From contig CAJXMR010000034.1 of assembly GCA_913056305.1 (NCBI GenBank), forward strand, positions 1 to 35,074: a DNA stretch of 35,074 nt, read 5' to 3'. A model generated the notes under the pieces. It was not told where the DNA came from. It saw only the letters and a program-made list of their open reading frames with translations, and searched no databases. The translations under genes were made by a program, and so were the position numbers. The stretch is from an uncultured Ralstonia sp. (GTDB lineage: Bacteria > Pseudomonadota > Gammaproteobacteria > Burkholderiales > Burkholderiaceae). Shown piece after piece: positions 8,527 through 17,120 of the stretch (within the stretch, counting starts at the first letter, position 1; every line of letters starts with the position of its first letter).

Positions 8527-9819
8527 ATGGCCGATTCGACACAAGCAACAACAGCCACGGCCGCCATCCACCGCACCATCGAGGCGGTGTGGCGCATCGA
8601 ATCGGCCAGGATCATCGCCGGACTCGCCCGCCTGCTGCGCGACGTGGGCCTGGCCGAAGAGCTGGCGCAGGACGCGCTGGTGGCGGCGCTGGAACAATGG
8701 CCCGCGACGGGCATTCCCGACAACCCGGCCGCATGGCTCACCGCCACCGCCAAGCACCGCGCCATCGACCGCCTGCGCCACCACACCCTCGCGCAACGCA
8801 AGCACGAGCTGCTGGCGATCGAGCTGGCAATCGAGCAGGAGCTCGCCCAGGCGGATGCGGAAACCGCACGCGACGATGACATCGGCGACGACCTGCTGCG
8901 CCTGGTCTTCATCGCCTGCCACCCGGTGTTGCCGCACGAGGCTCGCGTGGCGCTCACGCTGCGCCTGCTGGGCGGCCTCACTACTGATGAAATCGCGCGC
9001 GCCTTCCTGGTGCCGGAGCCGACCGTCGCGCAGCGCATCGTGCGTGCCAAGCGCGCGCTCACGGCGGCGCGCGTGCCGTTCGAGCTGCCCGAGCCGCAGT
9101 TGCTGCCGGAGCGGCTGTCCGCCGTGTTGCAGGTGATCTACCTGATCTTCAACGAAGGCTATGCCGCCACCGCCGGCGACGACTGGACCCGCCCCACCTT
9201 GTGCGAAGACGCGCTGCGCCTGGGCCGCATCCTGGCCGGGCTGATGCCGAATGAGGCGGAGGTGCACGGCCTGGTCGCGCTGATGGAGCTGCAGGCTTCG
9301 CGCCTGCGCGCCCGCGTGGGCCCGGGTGGCCGGCCAATCCTGCTGCTCGACCAGGACCGCGGCCGTTGGGACCATCTCCTCATCCAGCGCGGCTTTGCAG
9401 CACTGGCCCGCGCGGAAGCCTGCGGCCACGGCCTGGGCCCCTATGGCCTGCAGGCCGCGATTGCCGCCTGCCACGCCAGCGCCCGCACCGCCGAGCAGAC
9501 CAACTGGGCGCGCATCGCTGCGCTGTACGACGCGCTGGCGCAGGTCGCGCCCTCGCCCGTGGTCGAACTCAACCGCGCCGTTGCCGTGGCAATGGCGTAT
9601 GGGCCGGCGGCCGGGCTGGAGATCGTCGATGCACTGCTGGCGGAACCCGCCTTGCGCGACTACCACCTGCTGCCCAGCGTGCGCGCCGATTTCCTCGCCA
9701 AGCTCAACCGCCTGGACGAGGCCCGCGCCGAGTACGAGCGCGCCGCTGCCCTGGCACGCAACCGGCAGGAGCGCGCGCTGCTGCTTGAACGTGCCCAGCG
9801 TTGCCGGCCGCCGGGCTGA
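8527..9819 (+). CDS. ECF-type RNA polymerase sigma factor with C-terminal extension (ECF42-like)
   Basis: A 430-residue protein. Sigma region 2 spans about 20-85 (AEELAQDALVAALEQWP, then AWLTATAKHRAIDRLR), and region 4 about 125-180 (LTTDEIARAFLVPEPTVAQRIVRAKRAL). The remaining 240 or so residues form a DUF6596 segment (VIYLIFNEGYAA) and a TPR-like helical region containing LLLDQDRGRWD and NWARIAALYDALAQ. That extension, plus the DGPF gene immediately upstream, is the hallmark of the ECF42 group, which has no classical anti-sigma factor and where the extension is needed for activity. No anti-sigma gene is seen nearby. The close spacing and weak ribosome site suggest translational coupling to the DGPF gene. 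Confidence 0.9.
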   Translation: MADSTQATTATAAIHRTIEAVWRIESARIIAGLARLLRDVGLAEELAQDALVAALEQWPATGIPDNPAAWLTATAKHRAIDRLRHHTLAQRKHELLAIELAIEQELAQADAETARDDDIGDDLLRLVFIACHPVLPHEARVALTLRLLGGLTTDEIARAFLVPEPTVAQRIVRAKRALTAARVPFELPEPQLLPERLSAVLQVIYLIFNEGYAATAGDDWTRPTLCEDALRLGRILAGLMPNEAEVHGLVALMELQASRLRARVGPGGRPILLLDQDRGRWDHLLIQRGFAALARAEACGHGLGPYGLQAAIAACHASARTAEQTNWARIAALYDALAQVAPSPVVELNRAVAVAMAYGPAAGLEIVDALLAEPALRDYHLLPSVRADFLAKLNRLDEARAEYERAAALARNRQERALLLERAQRCRPPG

Positions 9820-9899
9820 ACGCGCGGCACGCCGATTGCTGAGAGACGGGGGTTGCCGATGCCCCACCGGCGGCAATCACACCCGCCACCCGTTCTCGC

Positions 9900-11027
9900 G
9901 TGAACCGTTCTTCCGATTCCCTTCAAAGCATCCAGGCGCTGCGCGGCTTTGCGGCGCTGTATGTCGTGGTCTTCCACTCCGGGCTCGCGCTCGCGCATCC
10001 TGACTTCCCTGCGCTGGCATGGCTGACCACCTATGTGATCAAGCGCGGGTACGTTGGCGTGGACGTGTTCTTCGTCATCAGCGGCTTCATCATCGCGTGG
10101 GTAGCGGTGGTGGGGCCGAAGGGGCCGGAGACGCCGGGCGCGTTTCTCGTCAAGCGCGCATTCAGGCTAGCGCCGCCGTATTGGTTGATGACGGCGCTGC
10201 ATTCGGCATGGTTCAACCCGGTATCGGCGGGCGTGTTGGCGGCCTCGCTGGCGTTCCTGCCGCAGGCCAACGCGGATGCGCCTTATCTTGGCTATCCCGC
10301 GCTCTATGTCGGCTGGTCGCTGAACTACGAGGCGTTCTTCTATCTGCTGTGCGCACTCGGGCTGGCGCTGCTGGGCCGGCGTGCGCTGTGGCTGGTGGCG
10401 CTGGCGCTGTTCACCACCACGGTCATCTTGCCGTTCTGGCACACGGGTGCGGTGCTGCGCGATCCGCAGGCGATCTACCCGTGGGCCACACCGATGCTGG
10501 CGCTGGCCGCCAACCCGCTGGTGCTGGAGTTCCTGCTCGGCGCAGGCCTGGCGTGGCTGTACGCGGCGCATCGACACCGCCTCACGCCGGCACGCGCGCG
10601 TCTGCTGCTCGCGATGGGCGCGGCCGCGTTCGTCGCCTCGGTCATCGGACCGGTGCCCAAGTTCGATCTGCTGGCGCGCGGGTTGCCCGCGGGTGCGCTG
10701 CTGGCCGGGCTGGTGGCCGCGGAATACTGCGGCACATTGCGCGTGCCGCGCGTGGCCGTGTGGTTGGGTGAGCTGTCGTACGCGCTCTACCTTGTGCACC
10801 CGACCGTCATCGAAGCCACGCATCGGCTGGTGGGCGTGATCGCACCGGAGCGGATCGGTGCGCAGCTGATGCTGTTCGGCGCGAACCTGGCGCTGACGAT
10901 CATGCTGGCCATGCTCCTGCACCGCTACGTCGAGCAGCCCGCCATTGCCTGCGGCCGCAAAGCGGTCAGCTGGATGCGCGGGTGCGAACTCGCCTGGCGC
11001 GCACGGCTGGGCATGCAGAAGCCCTGA
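9900..11027 (+). CDS. acyltransferase family 3 membrane protein
   Basis: A 375-residue integral membrane O-acyltransferase of the OafA/ExoZ type, which transfers acetyl or similar groups to surface polysaccharides. The N-terminal IQALRGFAALYVVVFHSG gives the family R-x10-H pair (R15, H26), followed by GYVGVDVFFVISGFIIAW and the RAFRLAPPYWL motif. About ten hydrophobic segments are spread over the length, and LGELSYALYLVHP lies near the C-terminus as in the family. The start is a GTG without a clear ribosome site, so the exact N-terminus is uncertain, but the R-x10-H motif needs a start near here. Neighbours (ECF sigma upstream, TetR downstream) do not identify the acceptor. Confidence 0.85.
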   Translation: MNRSSDSLQSIQALRGFAALYVVVFHSGLALAHPDFPALAWLTTYVIKRGYVGVDVFFVISGFIIAWVAVVGPKGPETPGAFLVKRAFRLAPPYWLMTALHSAWFNPVSAGVLAASLAFLPQANADAPYLGYPALYVGWSLNYEAFFYLLCALGLALLGRRALWLVALALFTTTVILPFWHTGAVLRDPQAIYPWATPMLALAANPLVLEFLLGAGLAWLYAAHRHRLTPARARLLLAMGAAAFVASVIGPVPKFDLLARGLPAGALLAGLVAAEYCGTLRVPRVAVWLGELSYALYLVHPTVIEATHRLVGVIAPERIGAQLMLFGANLALTIMLAMLLHRYVEQPAIACGRKAVSWMRGCELAWRARLGMQKP

Positions 11028-11086
11028 GCCGATGCGCCCTGCAACGCTGCTACCATGGCGGCCATCCACCCGATGTGCCGCCCCAC

Positions 11087-11698
11087 ATGTCCCGCGTCAA
11101 GAACGAAGACGAATTCGAGCTGCGCCGAGAAAACGTGCTCGATACCGCCGCCGAAGCCTTTGCAGCCGACAGCTACCCGAGCGTGTCGATGAACCAGCTC
11201 GCCGCGGCGTGCGGCGGCTCGAAGTCGCGGCTGTATCACTACTACGAAGGCAAGGAAGCGATCCTGTTCGACCTGCTCGACCGCTACACCAAGCGGCTGG
11301 CCGACCTGGTCGAACGCGCCGAGCGCGATGCGCGCCACGCCAAGCTCTCCGCCCGCGCCACGCTGCACCTGCTGATCCGCACCTTCCTGGCCGAATACGC
11401 CACCTCGCGCACGCGCCATGTGGCACTACTCAATGACGTGAAATACCTGTCGCCGGAGCAGCGCGACATCGTGCTCGCGCGCGAGCGGGAAGTCGTCGCA
11501 GCCGTGGGTCGGCAACTGGGGGCGGCGTATCCCGACAAGGTGGACGACGCCAACCGCACGCCCACCACGATGATGCTGTTCGGCATGATGAACTGGACGT
11601 TCACCTGGCTCAAACCCGATGGCCCGCTCTCGTACGAGGGCTACGCCGAAATGGTGATCGACATGCTCGATAACGGGCTGGGCGGCGCGCCAGCCTGA
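11087..11698 (+). CDS. TetR/AcrR-family regulator (candidate PaaR)
   Basis: A 203-residue repressor. The helix-turn-helix is SMNQLAAACGGSKSRLYHYYEGKEAILFDLL near residues 30-60; the rest is a helical ligand domain with LLNDVKYLSPEQRDIV and MMNWTFTWLKPDGPLSYEG. I chose the ATG giving MSRVKNEDEF because upstream codons encode non-family sequence and overlap the acyltransferase. In Burkholderia a TetR regulator near paaABCDE controls phenylacetate genes. Here the paa operon lies about 4 kb away with a palindromic operator in its promoter, so this gene is a candidate PaaR; that is inference only. The gene is convergent with the GntR gene with one base between the stop codons. Confidence 0.82.
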   Translation: MSRVKNEDEFELRRENVLDTAAEAFAADSYPSVSMNQLAAACGGSKSRLYHYYEGKEAILFDLLDRYTKRLADLVERAERDARHAKLSARATLHLLIRTFLAEYATSRTRHVALLNDVKYLSPEQRDIVLAREREVVAAVGRQLGAAYPDKVDDANRTPTTMMLFGMMNWTFTWLKPDGPLSYEGYAEMVIDMLDNGLGGAPA

Positions 11699-11699
11699 G

Positions 11700-12434
11700 C
11701 TACGCCGTCGAACGCGTCAGACGCATCGACACCGAGAAGCCGTCGGCCGGATGCACCGTCACCGAGGCCTCGAACATTTCCCCGTCCGCGTCCAGATACC
11801 GGCGGACGATCTTCAGCACGGGGTCACCTACGTTCAGGGTCAACGCCTTCGCAATGCGCACATCAGTCAGCGTGGACGCCCGCACGTCCTGGTGGATCTC
11901 CGCGATCTGCCGGCCGTAGCGTGACTCGATCAGCGAGCTGACCAGCGTGCTGGGCGATTCGCGCACCATGTCGCCGATCTCCGCGTAGGCCGGATCGATG
12001 TAGACGTCGGTCCAGCCCATCGGGGCGGCGTCCTTGCCGCCTTCCATCCGCAGGCTGGAGATACGCAGCCAGCGTGCGCCGCTGGCGCAGCCGATCTCGT
12101 TGGCGACATCGGCAGGCACCGCCACCGCCTCCACGGCCTGCACGGCACGCAGGTGCTCCGTGCCGAACTGCACCAGGTCTTCCACCGACGCCAACGTGGG
12201 CCGGAACACCGCTTTCGGCTGCGCGGCTTCCACGCGCGTGCCCACATTCTTGCGCCGCGAGACCAGCCCGAGCTGCTGCAGCTCCTGCAGCACCGCCCGC
12301 ACGGTGTAGCGGCTGGCCTGGAACTGCTCGCACAACTCGAATTCCGTCGGCAACAAGGTGCCGACCGGAAAGCGCCCGGTAGTGATGCCGTCGAGAAGCT
12401 GCCGGGTGATGTCTGTCGAAGTCGATTTGCTCAT
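11700..12434 (-). CDS. GntR-family regulator with UTRA ligand domain
   Basis: A 244-residue HutC-subfamily regulator. The winged helix-turn-helix covers about 8-70 (ITTGRFPVGTLLPTEFELCEQFQASRYTVRAVLQELQQLGLVSRRKNVGTRV). A UTRA effector-binding domain follows (about 85-235, with WTDVYIDPAYAEIGD and LNVGDPVLKIVRRYLDADG). The start was set at the ATG giving MSKSTSTDIT, the usual distance before the DNA-binding domain; a TTG 54 bases upstream would fall inside the operator. It is divergent from the lyase-symporter operon, and two identical palindromes sit between them, so it most likely represses both its own gene and that operon, with the operon substrate as inducer. Both statements on regulation are inferred. 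Confidence 0.87.
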   Translation of the reverse strand: MSKSTSTDITRQLLDGITTGRFPVGTLLPTEFELCEQFQASRYTVRAVLQELQQLGLVSRRKNVGTRVEAAQPKAVFRPTLASVEDLVQFGTEHLRAVQAVEAVAVPADVANEIGCASGARWLRISSLRMEGGKDAAPMGWTDVYIDPAYAEIGDMVRESPSTLVSSLIESRYGRQIAEIHQDVRASTLTDVRIAKALTLNVGDPVLKIVRRYLDADGEMFEASVTVHPADGFSVSMRLTRSTA

Positions 12435-12486
12435 GGATGGCTGTTTCGTCACATTAGGGCGAGCGCGGGTTAACCCGCCTTTCGTC

Positions 12487-12504
12487 AATATGTTCGAACA
12501 TATT
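12487..12504. promoter_or_regulatory. operator palindrome 1, GntR/lyase intergenic
   Basis: AATATGTTCGAACATATT is a perfect 18-base palindrome. It shares the 16-base core ATATGTTCGAACATAT with a second copy 25 bases away, and lies 53 bases upstream of the GntR start. The inner TGTTCGAACA has the GT-N4-AC form seen in GntR-family operators. It is probably bound by the adjacent GntR protein. Confidence 0.75.
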
Positions 12505-12512
12505 TAATATCG

Positions 12513-12528
12513 ATATGTTCGAACATAT
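12513..12528. promoter_or_regulatory. operator palindrome 2, GntR/lyase intergenic
   Basis: Second exact copy of the 16-base core ATATGTTCGAACATAT, separated from the first by a nine-base AT-rich linker and ending 34 bases before the lyase ATG. The 25-base centre-to-centre distance would allow two dimers to bind close together. The region is far more AT-rich than its surroundings. Confidence 0.75.
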
Positions 12529-12562
12529 TAGCCAACCCGCCTCGTTCACACAAGCTAGCACC

Positions 12563-13960
12563 ATGTCCATCCAAGCCCTGTCTCCTCACACGATTCCGGC
12601 GGCCAGCACCGTCATCGATTCCGCCCTGTTCCGCGACGCCTTCGGCACCAAGGCGATGCGCCAGATGTTTTCCGACGGCGCGCTCGTGCAGCGCTACATC
12701 GACGTCGAGATCGCGCTGGCCAAGGCCGAGGCGCGCGTCGGCGTGATCCCGGCCGAGGCGGCCGCCGCCATCGCCCGCGAATCGCGAATCGAGCGCATCG
12801 ACTTCGACCACATGCGCGAGGAGACCGACATCGTCGGCTACCCGATCCTGCCGCTGGTGCACCAGCTCGTGGCGATGTGCGGCGAGGCCGGGCGCTACGT
12901 CCACTGGGGCGCGACCACGCAGGACATCATGGACACCGCCGTCGCGCTGCAGGTGCGCGATGCGCTGGACAGCATCGATGCGGACATCCGCGCGCTGCGC
13001 GGCATCCTGGCCGATCTGGCTACCAAGCATCGCAACACGCCAATGGCCGGCCGCACCCACCTGCAGCAAGCTTTGCCGGTGACCTTCGGCTACAAGGCCG
13101 CGATCTGGCTGGCGATGTTCGACCGCCACCAGCAGCGCGTTGCCGAACTGCGCCCGCGCGTGGCGGTGGTGGAGTTTGCCGGCGCGGCAGGCACGCTGGC
13201 TTCGCTCGGCGGCCAGGGCGACAACAAGGGCTTCGACGTGCAGCGCGCGCTCGCCGAAGAACTCGGCCTCGGTGTGCCGGCGACGACGTGGCACGTGGCA
13301 CGCGACGGCTTTGCCGAAGCGGTGAACCTGCTGGCACTGATCACCGGGTCGCTGGGCAAGATCGCACTCGACATCATGATCATGGCGTCGACGGAATTTG
13401 CGGAAGTCTACGAACCCTTCGTCAAGGGACGCGGCGCCAGCAGCACGATGCCGCAGAAGCGCAACCCGATCTCCAGCGAACTGATGCTCGCCGCTTCCAA
13501 GGCGGTGCGCCAGCATGCGGGCCTGATGGTCGATGCCATGGTGCAGGACTTCGAGCGCGCGACCGGCCCGTGGCATGCCGAGTGGATCGCGATTCCCGAG
13601 AGCTTCATCCTGACCGCCGGCGCGCTGCATCAGGCCAAGTTCGCGCTGGGCGGGCTGATCGTCGACACCGATCGCATGAAGCACAACCTCGGCATCAGCC
13701 GCGGCCTGATCGTGGCCGAGGCGGTGATGATGCAGATGGCGCCGTTCACGGGGCGCCAGCAGGCCCACGACATCGTGTACGACGCCTGCCGCACGGTGAA
13801 CGAACACGGCGGCACCCTTGCCGACGCGCTGGCAGCCCTCCCGCAGGTCACGCAGCACTTCAGCCGTGAGGCGATCGACCGCATGACCGATCCGGCCAAC
13901 TACCTGGGCCTCGCGCCGCAGATGGTCGACCGGGCCATCGAACTGTCCAGCCAGATCTGA
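12563..13960 (+). CDS. fumarase/aspartase-superfamily lyase (PcaB/PurB-like), substrate unknown
   Basis: A 465-residue lyase or cycloisomerase of the superfamily that includes fumarase, aspartase, adenylosuccinate lyase, argininosuccinate lyase and 3-carboxymuconate cycloisomerase. Three conserved blocks are visible: HWGATTQDIMDTA (114-126), GRTHLQQALPVTFGYK (163-178) and the signature GASSTMPQKRNP (291-302). The sequence looks closest to the PcaB-type branch. No other beta-ketoadipate genes lie nearby, so a pcaB role is doubtful; members of the superfamily mostly release fumarate from succinyl adducts, which fits the dicarboxylate symporter downstream. The start was placed at MSIQALS, because the longer frame begins inside the operator. 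Likely repressed by the divergent GntR protein. Confidence 0.85.
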   Translation: MSIQALSPHTIPAASTVIDSALFRDAFGTKAMRQMFSDGALVQRYIDVEIALAKAEARVGVIPAEAAAAIARESRIERIDFDHMREETDIVGYPILPLVHQLVAMCGEAGRYVHWGATTQDIMDTAVALQVRDALDSIDADIRALRGILADLATKHRNTPMAGRTHLQQALPVTFGYKAAIWLAMFDRHQQRVAELRPRVAVVEFAGAAGTLASLGGQGDNKGFDVQRALAEELGLGVPATTWHVARDGFAEAVNLLALITGSLGKIALDIMIMASTEFAEVYEPFVKGRGASSTMPQKRNPISSELMLAASKAVRQHAGLMVDAMVQDFERATGPWHAEWIAIPESFILTAGALHQAKFALGGLIVDTDRMKHNLGISRGLIVAEAVMMQMAPFTGRQQAHDIVYDACRTVNEHGGTLADALAALPQVTQHFSREAIDRMTDPANYLGLAPQMVDRAIELSSQI

Positions 13961-13986
13961 TTGGCGACGGTGGAGGAGCACACATC

Positions 13987-15399
13987 ATGATCAACGACCA
14001 AGCCTCACGCCAAGAGTCGATCGCCCCGGCCGCAAAGCGCCCCTGGTACAAGAAGCTGGGCATGCAGGTGCTGGCGTCGCTGGTGCTGGGCATTGCCGCC
14101 GGGCTGCTGTTCCCGAAAGTCGGCGCGCAGCTCAAGATTCTCGGCGACGTCTTTCTCGCCCTCATCAAGGCGGGGGTGGCGCCGCTGGTGTTTCTCACCA
14201 TCGTGCACGGCATTGCCTCGGCGGGCGACGTCCGTAGCGCGGGCCGCGTCGGCTGGCGTTCGATCGTCTACTTCGAGCTGGTATCAACCATTGCGCTGGC
14301 CGTGGGCCTGCTGGCCGGCAATCTGTTGCAGCTGGGCAAGGGCATGACCGCCGTCACGGCGGGTGCCATGCCGGCGATAGCGGCGAAGGCGGCACCGCAG
14401 GGCTTCCACGAGTTCGTCATGCACCTTGTGCCAGACAACTTCATCGGCGCGTTCGCCAGGGGCGAGCTGCTGCAGGTCGTGGTGCTGGCGGTCATGGTCG
14501 GCATCGGCATTCTCGCGATTCCAGAAAGCCGGCGCGTGCGCATCACTGCAGGCCTCGACCTGATCTCCGAGGTGCTGTTCTCCTTCGTCAACCTGGTGAT
14601 GAAGCTGGCGCCGCTGGGCACCTTCGGCGCCGTCGCCTTCGCCGTGGGCAGCAACGGGACCACCGTGCTGATCGCATTGGCGCAGCTCGTGTTGAGCTTT
14701 TATGCGGTCGTCGCGCTATTCATCGTCGTGGTGATGGGGCTGATTGCGCGGCTGGCGGGCTTCAGCATGTGGCGCTTCATGCGGTACATCAAGGACGAGA
14801 TCCTGATCGTACTGGGCACCGCCTCGTCGGAGAGCGCACTGCCCCGCCTGCTGATCAAGCTTGAACGGCTGGGCTGCGCCAAGCAGACCGTCGGGCTGGT
14901 CTTGCCGACAGGCTATGCGTTCAACCTCGACGGCACGTCGATCTTCATGTCGATGGGCGTGATGTTCATCGCCCATGCGTACAACGTGCCCATCACGTTC
15001 GAGCACCAACTCGGCATCCTGCTGCTGATGCTGCTGACCTCCAAAGGCGCGGCGACGGTATCGGGCGGGTCGTTCGTGGTGTTTGCCGCAACGGTGACGT
15101 CAACCGGCATCCTGCCGGTGGAAGGACTGGCGGTGATCTTCGGGGTGTACCGCTTCATGTCAATGGCGATCGCCGCGTGCAACACGATCGGCAACAGCCT
15201 CGCCACCGTGGTGGTGGCCCGCTGGTCCGGCACGTTCGACAGCGCGACAGCGCAGCGCCACCTGTACCCCGAGCGCTATCCCCTGACTGCACGCGCCGAC
15301 GCTGGGCTGGATGACGGCAATCTGCTGCCGGAAGACACCAGCGAGGCCAATCCTCACCCGCCGGGCATTTCACTCAAGAATGCCGGGATCTCGCACTGA
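13987..15399 (+). CDS. dicarboxylate:cation symporter (DctA-like, DAACS family)
   Basis: A 470-residue inner-membrane symporter of the DAACS family, which imports C4-dicarboxylates or acidic amino acids with protons or sodium. After a 20-residue cytoplasmic lead, eight hydrophobic segments can be followed. Signature elements: hairpin GTASSESALPRLLIKLERLGC, the NxDGT motif in GYAFNLDGTSIF, and the second hairpin LLTSKGAATVSGGSFVVFA. These are close to DctA. The C-terminal 50 residues are polar. GGAGGAG lies ahead of the ATG, and the gene begins 26 bases after the lyase stop, so the two form one operon. Its partner suggests it imports the lyase substrate. Confidence 0.87.
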   Translation: MINDQASRQESIAPAAKRPWYKKLGMQVLASLVLGIAAGLLFPKVGAQLKILGDVFLALIKAGVAPLVFLTIVHGIASAGDVRSAGRVGWRSIVYFELVSTIALAVGLLAGNLLQLGKGMTAVTAGAMPAIAAKAAPQGFHEFVMHLVPDNFIGAFARGELLQVVVLAVMVGIGILAIPESRRVRITAGLDLISEVLFSFVNLVMKLAPLGTFGAVAFAVGSNGTTVLIALAQLVLSFYAVVALFIVVVMGLIARLAGFSMWRFMRYIKDEILIVLGTASSESALPRLLIKLERLGCAKQTVGLVLPTGYAFNLDGTSIFMSMGVMFIAHAYNVPITFEHQLGILLLMLLTSKGAATVSGGSFVVFAATVTSTGILPVEGLAVIFGVYRFMSMAIAACNTIGNSLATVVVARWSGTFDSATAQRHLYPERYPLTARADAGLDDGNLLPEDTSEANPHPPGISLKNAGISH

Positions 15400-15452
15400 A
15401 CGCCAGACAGCGTCTGAGCGCGACCACGCTCGGCCGCTGTTTGCGACGGGCC

Positions 15453-16550
15453 CTAGCGCTCGTCGTAGCTGACCACCACGTGCTGCGTGAGCGGCCGCGC
15501 CTGGCAGGTCAGCACGAAGCCCTGCTGGATCTCCCAGTCTTCCAGCGTGAAGTTCTTCTCCATCTCCACGCGGCCTTCCAGCACCTTGGCGCGGCACGTG
15601 CAGCAGACCCCGCCCTTGCACGCGTAGGGCAAGTCGAGCCCGGCGCCCAGCGCGCTGTCCAGCACCTTGGCATCGCCCGCCATCGGCACATGGTGCGACT
15701 TGCCGTCCAGCACCACCGTCAGGTCGATCTCCCCCGCGATGGCCGCCTTCCTGCGCGGCGCGGCCGTACCCGCCGCGCCAACAGGCACGCCAAAGCGCTC
15801 CGCATGCACGCGCTCGCGCGGCACGCCGGCGTCCAGCAACGCGGCCTCCACCGCGTCGATCATCGTCGACGGGCCGCAGACGAAGGCGGCGTCGATGTCG
15901 TCGGGCGGGATCAGCGTGGACAGGAACGCGCGCACCTTGTCGGCATCGAGCCGCCCGTTGAACAGCGCGATCTCCTGCGACTGGCGCGACAGCACGTGGT
16001 ACAGCGCAAACCGATCGAGGTAGCGGTCCTTCAGGTCTTCCAGCGATTCGGCAAAGATGATGCTGTCGATATCGCGGTTGCCATAGACCAGCGTGAAGCG
16101 GCTGTGCGGCTCGGCGGCCAGCGTGGTCTTGACGAGCGACAGGATGGGCGTGATACCGCTGCCGGCCGCAAAGGCGACGTAGTGGCGCGCGCTCTCAGCG
16201 GCCAGCGGCACATAGAAGCGGCCGTCGGGCGGCAGCACGTCGAGCGTCTGGCCGACGCGGATGCGGTCGTGCAGGTGGTTGGAGAACACGCCCGCGTCGA
16301 CACGCTTGACGGCTACGCGCAGCTCGCCGTGGGCGTCATAGTCCTGCACCGCGCAGCAAATGGAATACGAGCGCCGCACCTCGCCCTGATTGGGCACCTG
16401 CCCTGCCGGCACACGCAGCGTCAGGAACTGGCCTTGTGTGAAGCGATAGGCGTCGCGCAGGTCGTTCGGCACGTCAAAGCGTACGGAAATCGTATCGACG
16501 GTCTCACCTCGGACTTCAGCGACGCGCAGCGGGTGGAATTGCGGTGTCAT
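15453..16550 (-). CDS. paaE: phenylacetyl-CoA epoxidase reductase subunit PaaE
   Basis: A 365-residue oxidoreductase passing electrons from NADPH to the PaaA diiron centre. Domain order: FAD-binding barrel with RRSYSIC (59-65), NAD(P)-binding domain with GSGITPI (130-136) and CGPSTM (225-230), then a C-terminal plant-type 2Fe-2S ferredoxin with cysteines C311, C316, C319 and C349. Length and order match PaaE. It is the last gene of paaABCDE, 12 bases after paaD, and is convergent with the dicarboxylate symporter. Confidence 0.95.
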   Translation of the reverse strand: MTPQFHPLRVAEVRGETVDTISVRFDVPNDLRDAYRFTQGQFLTLRVPAGQVPNQGEVRRSYSICCAVQDYDAHGELRVAVKRVDAGVFSNHLHDRIRVGQTLDVLPPDGRFYVPLAAESARHYVAFAAGSGITPILSLVKTTLAAEPHSRFTLVYGNRDIDSIIFAESLEDLKDRYLDRFALYHVLSRQSQEIALFNGRLDADKVRAFLSTLIPPDDIDAAFVCGPSTMIDAVEAALLDAGVPRERVHAERFGVPVGAAGTAAPRRKAAIAGEIDLTVVLDGKSHHVPMAGDAKVLDSALGAGLDLPYACKGGVCCTCRAKVLEGRVEMEKNFTLEDWEIQQGFVLTCQARPLTQHVVVSYDER

Positions 16551-16562
16551 GGCGATCCCGGT

Positions 16563-17120
16563 TCAGTAGGGCTTGAAGTAATCGAACGGCTCGCGGCAGG
16601 CGCGGCAGCGGTACAGCGCCTTGCAAGCGGTGGAGCCAAAGGCGGAGACCAGCACCGTGTCGTGCGAGCCGCATTGCGGGCAGGCCACGCGCTCGGCCTC
16701 GGCGGGTCGGATCAGCTTGATCGGCCGCGCACCACCTGCCGCCACTACATGCGCCGGCGGCGCGATGCCGAAGTCGTGGAGCTTGCGCCGCCCTTCCGGC
16801 GTGATCCAATCGGTGGTCCACGCCGGCGACAGGACCGAGCACACACGGTAGGCGCCCACGTCGGCTGCCTGCAATGCGCGACGCACGTCATCGGCAATCT
16901 GGTCCATCGCCGGGCAGCCGGAATAGGTGGGCGTGACGGTCACCACCAGCGTACCGGTGCCGTCGATCGATACGTCGCGCAGGATGCCCAGCTCGGCAAT
17001 CGTGACGACGGGGATTTCCGGATCGGTCACAGCTGCAAGCGCCGCGTACGCACGCGCCAGCCGGGCGGCACCCGGCTGCAGGCCGCCCGTGCTGGTGGCG
17101 ATAACAGGCTCGGCTACCAC
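16563..17120 (-). CDS. paaD: phenylacetyl-CoA epoxidase-associated protein PaaD
   Basis: A 185-residue MIP18/DUF59-type protein thought to help iron-sulfur or diiron maturation of the epoxidase. The DUF59 signature DPEIPVVTIAELGILRDV begins near residue 33, followed by TPTYSGCPAM. The C-terminal zinc-ribbon has CPQC (147, 150) and CRAC (172, 175), ending in EPFDYFKPY as in PaaD. I chose a GTG start preceded by GGGGG, overlapping the paaC stop by seven bases; the longer upstream frame is inside paaC and has no family sequence. It sits in the standard paaC-D-E order. Confidence 0.92.
   Translation of the reverse strand: MVAEPVIATSTGGLQPGAARLARAYAALAAVTDPEIPVVTIAELGILRDVSIDGTGTLVVTVTPTYSGCPAMDQIADDVRRALQAADVGAYRVCSVLSPAWTTDWITPEGRRKLHDFGIAPPAHVVAAGGARPIKLIRPAEAERVACPQCGSHDTVLVSAFGSTACKALYRCRACREPFDYFKPY

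Noticed and set aside
9850-9880. Weak hairpin TTGCCG...CGGCAA after the ECF sigma gene.
   Set aside because: Only six pairs, a 12-base loop and no T run; not enough to call a terminator.
12515-12562. Upstream ATG for the lyase starting inside the second palindrome.
   Set aside because: The added residues are not family sequence and the start would be covered by the operator; the ATG at 12563 is preferred.
15401-15420. Small hairpin CAGAC-AGC-GTCTG between the symporter and paaE.
   Set aside because: Five pairs with no T run; too weak, although the convergent position is suitable.
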